Assembly (NCBI GenBank): GCA_035610365.1
Contig: CM069434.1
Span: 125,110,895 to 125,174,894, forward strand
DNA: 64,000 nt
Source: Aquatica leii
Taxonomy: Eukaryota; Arthropoda; Insecta; Coleoptera; Lampyridae
Direction of reading: 5' to 3'
Position 1 is the stretch's first letter. Every line of letters begins with the position of its first letter. The position numbers and the translations under genes are program-made. The notes beneath the pieces are model-generated. The model was given only the letters and a program-made list of their open reading frames with translations, had not been told where the DNA came from and made no database searches. Below are positions 57,205-64,000 of the stretch, in pieces.

Positions 57205-58398
57205 ACGTTGATATAGATAATAATCTGACCATTACTGTCAAAGAGACATTCACAATCAGAAAATAATCACCTTCAGAAACCCAAATGTACTCACAGAAGA
57301 CGAAATACTACGTATACTAGAAGATTCGGAATTGGATTTAGACGAAATACCGTCTGCGATGATACCGAAGCTAACTTTTATTGTTTTTGATTTCTTATTT
57401 GATTTATATCGTGTGCTTCAACATACCGGTTTGCAGAAATAATCGAAGCTTGCCTTATTTTTAAACGTAGATTTAATTTCCTCTATTATTATATATACAA
57501 TTTTTTTTTAACGTCAGTATGAACAAAGCTAAATATTTTAAGAAAACATTTCTATTCTAATTAGAAAGATTGATGAGTTAGGTTGGCCTTCTGGCCAATA
57601 ATGCAGAAATTATGTCTGCGTCTAACTTTAAATCAGTTGATATAGATAATAATCAGACCAGTACTGTCGAAGAGACATTCACAATGGGGAAAAATCAAGT
57701 TCAGAAACCCAAATGCACTCACAGAAGACGTTTCTTATAGTAACGAAATACTACGTATACTAATAGATTCGGACTTTGATTTAGACGAAATACCGTCTGG
57801 CGATGAACCGAAGGCAAGAGTTTTATTGTTTTTGGTTTCTTATTTGATTTATATTGTGTGCTTATACACCGGTTTGCAGAAATGATCGAAGCTTGCCTTA
57901 CTTTTGGACGTAGATTAGATTCTCTTACTGCTACTCAGAATTTTTCTTTAAAGTCAGTATGAAGAAAGCTAAATATTTTAAGAAACCATTTCTATTCTAA
58001 CTAGAGATATTGTGTGCTTATTATTGGTTTCTTATCTGATTTATATCGTGTGTTTATACATACCGGTTTGCAGAAATAATCGAACCTTGCCTTACTTTTG
58101 GACGTAGGTTAGATTCCCTTACTGCTATTCGAAATTTTTCTTTAACGTCAGTATGAACGAAGCTAAATATTTTAAGAAACATTTCTATTCTAATTAGAGA
58201 GATTGATGGGTTAGGTTGGCCTTCTGACCAATAATGCAAAAAATATGTCTGCGCCTAACTTTAAATCAGTTGATATAGATAATAATCAGAATATTACTGT
58301 CAAAGAGACATTCACAATGGGAAACAAATTACGTTCAGAAACGCAAATGCACTCACAGAAGACGAAATACTACGTTTAGTAGAATTCGGACTTTGATT
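57205..58398 (+). repeat. Partial tandem repeats of a transposase N-terminal exon (piggyBac-like?)
   Basis: A block containing GTTGATATAGATAATAATC and GACGAAATACTACGTATACT recurs at about 57210, 57636 and 58266. Where read, it encodes ALTEDEILRILEDSELDLDEIPS, an acidic start resembling N-termini of piggyBac transposases. A second block, with GTATGAACAAAGCTAAATATTT and GGTTGGCCTTCTGGCCAATA, recurs at about 57517, 57957 and 58150. The third acidic copy is cut by the LTR at 58399. No DDE core is present. Confidence 0.5.
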
Positions 58399-59355
58399 TG
58401 TAACGTTAAAATAAGATATTAGTAGTTCAATTCGCGAGTATGGAAAAGTTCTCGTTAGTATGAAATTTGTCAGGACCTTTCTGCTCTTGCGCCAGACTGT
58501 CACATTTTCGACAGCATTCCCGCAATTCATTTTGCATTCGATCATTTGGCGACTTTGTTACTTGTACGCCCAGGTTAACCTTCACCGTTAGATTGTGTCA
58601 CGCTGCTAGTTTAATATGCGATTATTTGTGGAAGGTTGAAACGAGCGGATTTTAGTAGCCACCAATTTTCTGCGTTATCATCGAAGATAACTAACAGGTG
58701 GTCTTGTTCGAAATATTCCATGACGTCGAAGTATTGATACGTCCTTATCATATCCACCGTCAAAGGTTGAGAACCGCCAGGACAATCGTTTCTTTTGCGA
58801 AGACAAACATGGAAAATTTAATTGATTAAGTCACAGGGAAACGCTGCGCGAATTTATCAGTTGTGCACAACGAATCTCGAAAGCTTAATTTGTTTGGTTT
58901 GTCTACAATTTAAATATATGTACTTATAAATTCAGACGCTATGTGTACGTAATTATTTAGTCCGACAAGGGCAGTTTGTTATACGGTGTGTTGCTCGCCA
59001 CCCGGCGCAGCTTTTAATTTAATCAGCCTACGAATAAATTTTGTCAAGAATTTACATTTCTATGCTTAGATCAACTTCTGTGATATAATAAATATATATA
59101 TATTCGGTGTTATTACTTTGGTAGTGTTATTTATTCTTTTCTTACTACGGGGAGAGTTAGACGGTATCCCTCGACTTTAATTTTTCATCGTCTTGGCGCC
59201 TTTTTTTAGCTTCACGTTATAATCACACATAACAAAGCCTGCGATCCCTCTTCGAAGAAGCTGTGCTAGCCGTTGCTTTGTTTGGTTATGAGAACACCGG
59301 TGGGAAATTTTATTTTTGGACAGTTCAACTCTAGAAACCCTAGTTTCTCGTAACA
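58399..59355 (+). mobile_element. 5' LTR of a Ty3/gypsy element
   Basis: It starts TGTAACGTTAAAATAAG and ends CTCGTAACA. It interrupts the acidic repeat (GGACTTTGATT | TGTAACG). It is followed by AATTTTGGCACCCAACTG, a primer-binding-site-like sequence (59356-59374). A matching 3' LTR was not found downstream. Confidence 0.85.
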
Positions 59356-59814
59356 AATTTTGGCACCCAACTGTCTAGGCTCGATTTCTGTGTGTGCGAT
59401 TATAACTTCTTCTAGTTTTATTGATTCTTTTATCTTTTCTAGTTTTTCGTGGGTTCGATTTACTTTGCTTCGCTCCTTTAGTTATTGCTGCAAGACTTGA
59501 CGTCGGAGTTACTGCACTAGTTTTACTTCTTTGATTTGTAGTGCTGCGGTTTCAATTTATATTAGCAATTTACTTACTTACTTTTCTTTTAATAGGATTA
59601 CTGGTCAGACACTAGTCGTGGACTTTGCTTTGATTTTTGAATTGACTCGACTACGTCGGTTAACCCTTTTGCTTATTAGATTATTTATTAGTGATACTAT
59701 TTGTAGTTAGTGTTATTTTGAGTTTTAGTCAGACAGGTGTTAGCAGCTTTCTGCTTATGATTTACTATTTTCATTCTACTGTTTAGATTTTATTGTAATT
59801 TTAGTGTGTTAGCT

Positions 59815-60390
59815 ATGTATTCTTCAGATGAAGAACCACCACTTCTTACTTCTTCGGACTCTGATTCGGAAATTAACTTGAGAGATTGGAATGTTACTTT
59901 TTCGGGTAGAAATCCTTCTTTGCTTATGGAATTTCTTCTGCGGATTGACGAATTGTGCCTGTCTCGTGGTGTTTCACAACATCAACTTTTCCTCTCAGCT
60001 TTCGAGGTTTTGTCTCGCAAAGCTCTTCTTTCTTCTTTTAGGACAAACCGAATTTCTTTGCGTTCTTGGAAGGATGTTGCTGTGCTGTTGAAATCGGAAT
60101 TTCTTCCGGTAGATTACGACGATCGCTTAATGCAGACCATTCGGAAGCGTACTATGGGAGCTAACGAATCTATTAGGATGTACGTTACCACCATGCGGTA
60201 CCTCTTCTTACAACTGTTAGAACCGGTTTCTTATCACACAACTCAAGATCGTGCGTCGTAATCTAACTCCGTTTTATCAGACAAGACTTGCGTTAATGTC
60301 GATTTCTACTTTCAAAGAATTAGTGATGTATGGAAGACAGCTCGCTCAATCTAAGGCTTCCATAGACGAGTATAAACCACCTACGCCTTC
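59815..60390 (+). pseudogene. gypsy gag
   Basis: It starts MYSSDEEPPLLTSSDSD, followed by WNVTFSGRN...LMEFLLRIDEL (Retrotrans_gag entry), a helical domain with LRSWKDVAVLLKSEFLP and YDDRLMQTIRKRTMGANESI, then a stop/frameshift near 60255 and LTPFYQTRLALMSISTFKEL in the next frame. It lies about 460 bp after the LTR, as expected for gag of gypsy elements. No zinc knuckle or protease is visible. Confidence 0.82.
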
Positions 60391-60539
60391 TCAAGTTACA
60401 TCTTTTGAGACAACTTCGGTTAACGCATGTGAGCACTATGATAGTCAGCCGTTGTCTACTCCGGTTACCTGTTACCCACGGTACAACCAGTTAGTGGGTA
60501 AGGTATCAGCGTCTCCTCGTCGATTTTCTCGTTGGTTAG

Positions 60540-60930
60540 TGGTTCAAAGATATCTGTGGAAACGAATACGGGTTTCTTCTGATGATAAGCATTTGTGGAA
60601 GCTAGTCGTTCCAAACGACCAACCAATCATTCACGATCATCCCGTCCACTCCACTTCTGGGCATCGTAGTGTCGCCAAAACGTTACTTTTTCTTCGGCGT
60701 CGTTTTTATTGGCCTCATATGAGACCTAAAGTGGCAGAGTACGTTCGCTATTGTCCGGTTTGTCGGTCGCAGAAAGCACTTAGTTTAGATCGACGATGGG
60801 ATCGCGTTACAGTCGGCTCTACCTCGTCTATTCCTTCTGGACTAGCTCGACAAACTTTTGCGAATCCTTCTAAAGGTCGTAGATGTTCTACGGATGCGAA
60901 AGCTAGTTCTCTCTCGTCAACACCTTTTTG
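60540..60930 (+). pseudogene. gypsy integrase zinc-binding fragment
   Basis: The frame jumps from gag to DDKHLWKLVVPND, then HDHPVHSTSGHRSVAKTLLFLRRRFYWPHMRPKVAEYVRYCPVCRSQKA, a full H2C2 finger. It then breaks off before the catalytic Asp. Reverse transcriptase and RNase H are missing, so an internal deletion joined gag to integrase. The remainder to 61400 has no recognisable domain. Confidence 0.85.
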
Positions 60931-61406
60931 TTTCGACATTTCTGGTTGTGCTTCGTTGCGTCTTCTATTAACCGTTCACTTATTTTTCACCGGCGTCGCA
61001 AGCGTCGTAAGTTCTAATCTGTTTTGTTTCGCTTTAGGATTTCGACTTTTGGCTATTCTTTTGGTTCTCGTCTGTAGACTTTTTGATTTGGTTCTTTGAC
61101 TATGTTGACGGTATTGTGTTGGTTATAGATGGGATACTACCCAATTGTTCTCTCCAGTTTGCTGTACTAAATTTCTTTTTTTCTTGAGTTTCTAATCAAT
61201 TTCTTTGGGTTTTTTTTCTTAACCATCTTACTTCGGGACGGACTACCTTTCTATTTGTATATAGTTACATCCGCTTAGTCGGCCATTTTGAGATTGGTAA
61301 GTCACTAGTAGGACTCGTACTTTGGTTTTAGTTTAGGTTTTTTTGTTGAGTTTCTTATTCCGCTTGTCGGCATTTAAGTCTTGGAGTAAAGTTTCCAAAT
61401 TGGGGA

Positions 61407-62362
61407 CAGCAATTGGTACGCTCTTGTTCTATGACTAACTGTAATATCTTTTCTATTCTCAATCAAAGTCTTAATAGCAATGATGATAACTGGGGTAGAA
61501 TAAAACCACCTCCGGTAAATTTTGATGGTAATTACACGAAGTGGCGTAGCTATCATGATGCCTTTAATTCCTTAGTTCATGCTAACAATACGTTATCAAA
61601 CGTAGAAAAATTGACATATTTAGAATCGTCTTTATCTGGCGAACCATTAAATTTAATATCGACCTTACAAACAATACCAATCATTATAAGTTAGATTGCA
61701 AAACGGTAAATGAATGGGAGGTAACGTTTAACAGTGACAATGTGTGGGTTGATTATCTTCCAACTGTAAACGAATTAATAAATTTTCTAATTAACAAGCA
61801 AAACGTTTTAAAGGCCTTGGCACATAATAAACATTTAGATTCCTTAAAATCAAATTTTAATAGTTCACCACGAGTAACAAAGGTTTTTACAACAACCGAC
61901 GTTAAATGTGTTAATTGTCAAGGTAATCATACCATATCCAATTGTGAAACATTTTTTAAATTAAATTCATTTGATAGGGATGTAAAGATACGTGAATGAA
62001 AGATTTGTATCAATTGTTTAAGGAAGAGTCATTTTCTTTACAACTGTAAATCAATGTCTAGGTGTAAACAGTGTAAAAAGCGACATCATACGTTTCTTCA
62101 TATCCAACACAGTAAACCCGTCTCACCTAATAATATCAATCAATCGGAGTCAAATCCTAATCAACAATTAAATGAAGACATTAATTCACAAGTGACTACC
62201 GCACTTGCACAAACAAACTCTGTGACTATTTGTTCTTCTATTACAAATTCTCAAACGTTACTTTCAACAGCTGTTATACACTTTCTTGATAATTATGGTA
62301 AATTACATAAGGCACAAGCCTTATCAGATTTTATCACACAAGAATTTTATGATTTGGAATAA
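61407..62362 (+). pseudogene. BEL/Pao gag and start of protease
   Basis: Frames read WGRIKPPPVNFDGNYTKWRSYHDAFNSLVHANNTLSNVEKLTYLESSLSG, the conserved capsid start of BEL/Pao elements, then after a break FINKQNVLKALAHNK. Zinc knuckles follow (CVNCQGNHTISNC, CINCLRKSHFLYNC, CKQCKKRHHTFLH). The protease entry (LLSTAVIHFLDNYGKLHKAQAL) is reached at about 62270-62330, and the reading ends there. Stops lie near 61694 and 61999. Confidence 0.88.
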
Positions 62363-62950
62363 AAACCGTTCTACGTTTTTAGGGTTTTTTATTATGGGTT
62401 TTATACTTTACGTTTTATATTTTTATCTTTATTTTGTTCTGGAAGAAGCTTATCATTTGAACAAAGAATGTGCTATAAATAGAAGATCTCAGATAACGTC
62501 ATATTATATTGGTGAGTCAACGGATTTATTCTACTACGTATTACATTTTAAATTCAAATTATTAAATTGTGTTATCAAAAAAAAAAAATATTCGGAATAC
62601 ATACTCCGTAACAAATTAAACGTTTATTACTTTTGAATATAATATCGATTAATAGTTAGTTATAAGATTTTTATGCTTTTTATTTATCACCAACTTAAAG
62701 GTGGTTGGCGCTCAAATATTGTTTTAATCCAAATAATGTTCATTAAATAAATGAAGTAAATAGTTAGTGTAATATGTTATAATTGCAAATAAATTAAAGG
62801 AATTCGCGCCTGCGTATTTTACTTTCATTCAAGCTCACACCCAGAGGTCTGTGTTCCGACTGCTGCCGTGGTAATACGAATTTTAGCTTTCGATAAATGT
62901 ATATTTATATTTTGCACGTTTATTATTATTGTGTGTTTTTATTTTTTATT
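62363..62950. other. A+T-rich filler between the two BEL parts
   Basis: The 588-bp stretch carries no pol sequence. Short frames are low-complexity. The missing RT, RNase H and integrase core were deleted, or replaced by this A+T-rich DNA. Confidence 0.5.
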
Positions 62951-62954
62951 ACAC

Positions 62955-63225
62955 CAGCACATTTTCTAATTGGACGCACATTTACCTCGCTGCCTGAACA
63001 AAATGTTAAAGATGTAACCATCAACAGACAAAATCGATTTCAACTGCTTTAAAAAATTTATAAGGAGTTCTGGGAAAGATGGTCCAAAGACTATATTCAC
63101 AATCTTCAAACAAAAACAAAATGGAAGCAACAATTCGAAAATGTTCAAATTGGCTCTATGGTACTCATCAAGGAAGATAATCAACCTCTATCACAACGGC
63201 TGTTGGGTCTAGTATCTAAGGTTCA
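62955..63225 (+). pseudogene. BEL/Pao integrase, C-terminal end
   Basis: The reading AHFLIGRTFTSLPEQ, then FWERWSKDYIHNLQTKTKW and IGSMVLIKEDNQPL...LLGLVSKVHPG is the end of BEL/Pao integrases. One TAA falls near 63050. It lies in the same orientation as gag at 61407. The usual continuation after HPG (Asp-Gly and the final strand) is replaced by a DUF7869-type reading. Confidence 0.86.
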
Positions 63226-64000
63226 TCCAGGTGTTAGTACGAGTTGTGACTTAAAAGTTTTTACAAATGAGCAAGAAAAATCTAGAGTTGCTCTACAACT
63301 AAAAGTTCATAAAATGTCCGTTAAGCAGTTTCACGGCATTATGAAGGAAGATGCCCCAAACAGCATTTCATTCTGTTTTGACTTGCAGCAAGTGCAACCT
63401 TGACCTAAGGTTACCATACAGGAAGCCTTTTATGCTACTCAGTTAGGATTGTATAACCTCTGCATCACAGATCTTCAAACAAAACAGCCTATTTTATACA
63501 CTTGAAGTGAAGACCAGGCAGGAAAAGGATCCTCAGAAGTCGGATCTGCTCCTTATGATTTTTTAACTAAGGTACAATGGACAGAAAACTGCACTTTACT
63601 ACGACTCTTCTGTGACGGCTGTTCTGGCCAAAATAAAAACAGCTTTATCATAGGAATGCTGATGTATTGGTTTCATCATCATTCACCAAAGCATGTAACT
63701 CGGGTCATGATGGTATTTCCTGTTCGTGGTCATTCCTACCTACCGGCTGATCAGGTATTTGGAAGAATAGAGAAAATTATTAGAAAGAGAAGCGAGATTT
63801 TAAAGAAGGAGAATTACTGGGAAATATTTGAAAAGGTAGGAAAGGCAAGAATTTTAGAAGAGGACTGGAAACTGCAGAACATTAAGCTATTACAATACTC
63901 ATTTAAAAAAGTTGTAGGCATACGAGATGCGAAGAGGATTTTTATCGACAAGCAGTTAAATAAGAACACTATCAAGATGAGGAGCAGCCCCGGATTTAAT
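63226..64000 (+). pseudogene. DUF7869-type protein, 5' part missing, runs off the window
   Basis: The frame continues STSCDLKVFTNEQEKSRVALQ, then FCFDLQQVQP, a stop near 63403, EAFYATQLGLYNLCITD, a second stop near 63505, LRLFCDGCSGQNKNSF, MLMYWF and VFPVRGHSYLPADQVFGRIEK, and further basic helices to the window end. The DGC.GQNKN and GHS.LP.D.VFG.IEK blocks match a family now called DUF7869 in arthropod proteins, probably RNase-H-like transposon proteins. The N-terminal half is absent because of the junction with the BEL integrase. Confidence 0.72.

Overview
The window is strongly A+T-rich eukaryotic DNA, almost certainly from an insect or another arthropod. It holds a Polinton/Maverick, PIF/Harbinger, hAT, P/THAP, CACTA-like, Ty3/gypsy, BEL/Pao and LINE remnants, with GT-AG introns and microsatellites. 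No ordinary single-copy host gene was recognised with confidence and the species cannot be named. Most coding sequence is decayed (stops, frameshifts, truncations), so the window reads as a nest of transposable elements.

Layout. 1-985: 5'-truncated LINE reverse transcriptase (minus), lying in a Polinton whose integrase chromodomain (993-1109, plus), two-part protein-primed DNA polymerase B (1397-5431, minus) and small conserved protein (5475-5855, minus) follow. 5.99-8.52 kb: A+T-rich tandem repeat field. 8.8-9.0 kb: 46-bp minisatellite. 9723-12245: end-to-end PIF/Harbinger element with TAA target duplication, whose transposase and MADF-type genes lie on opposite strands with each gene's exon inside the other's intron. 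13574-14035: solo LTR rich in heat-shock-element-like motifs.

15.25-25.55 kb: a two-gene CACTA/EnSpm-like element (transposase-like protein plus a DUF4806 protein) hit by a Ty3/gypsy element. The pol and 3' LTR half of that gypsy, with some flanking transposase exon, was later inverted. The 5-bp duplication GAAGG, one copy per original flank, and the transposase reading frame prove the order of events. The inverted LTR carries a second copy of the 13.6-kb solo LTR, itself hit by a 168-bp hAT MITE, and also a 655-bp P-like MITE. The other LTR copy of the same gypsy preserves the empty sites.

26.7-31.4 kb: remnants of a lysine-rich 'DDVSR' transposon protein, a KRBA2-like integrase fragment, an unrecognised charged gene and a second DUF4806-type gene. 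31.5-42.3 kb: the most unusual feature, a tandem array of about 20 exon-like cassettes. Each follows a TTTCTATTTTAG splice-acceptor-like tract, encodes a short basic peptide with an AT-hook-like RGRP core and usually ends in a stop codon. A diverged single cassette lies at 54.6 kb. A gypsy-type solo LTR (41539-42082) sits in the array.

42.6-51.3 kb: a P-type transposase remnant, a full-length but decayed hAT (44402-47491, exact 8-bp duplication) and a nearly full-length THAP/P element (47974-51300). 51.3-64 kb: noncoding sequence with a 98-bp minisatellite, two related LTRs (55115-55967 and 58399-59355), a 1.08-kb hAT MITE, repeated pieces that may come from a piggyBac N-terminus, a gypsy with its RT region deleted, a BEL/Pao with its pol deleted, and a DUF7869-type protein fused to the BEL integrase end and running off the window.
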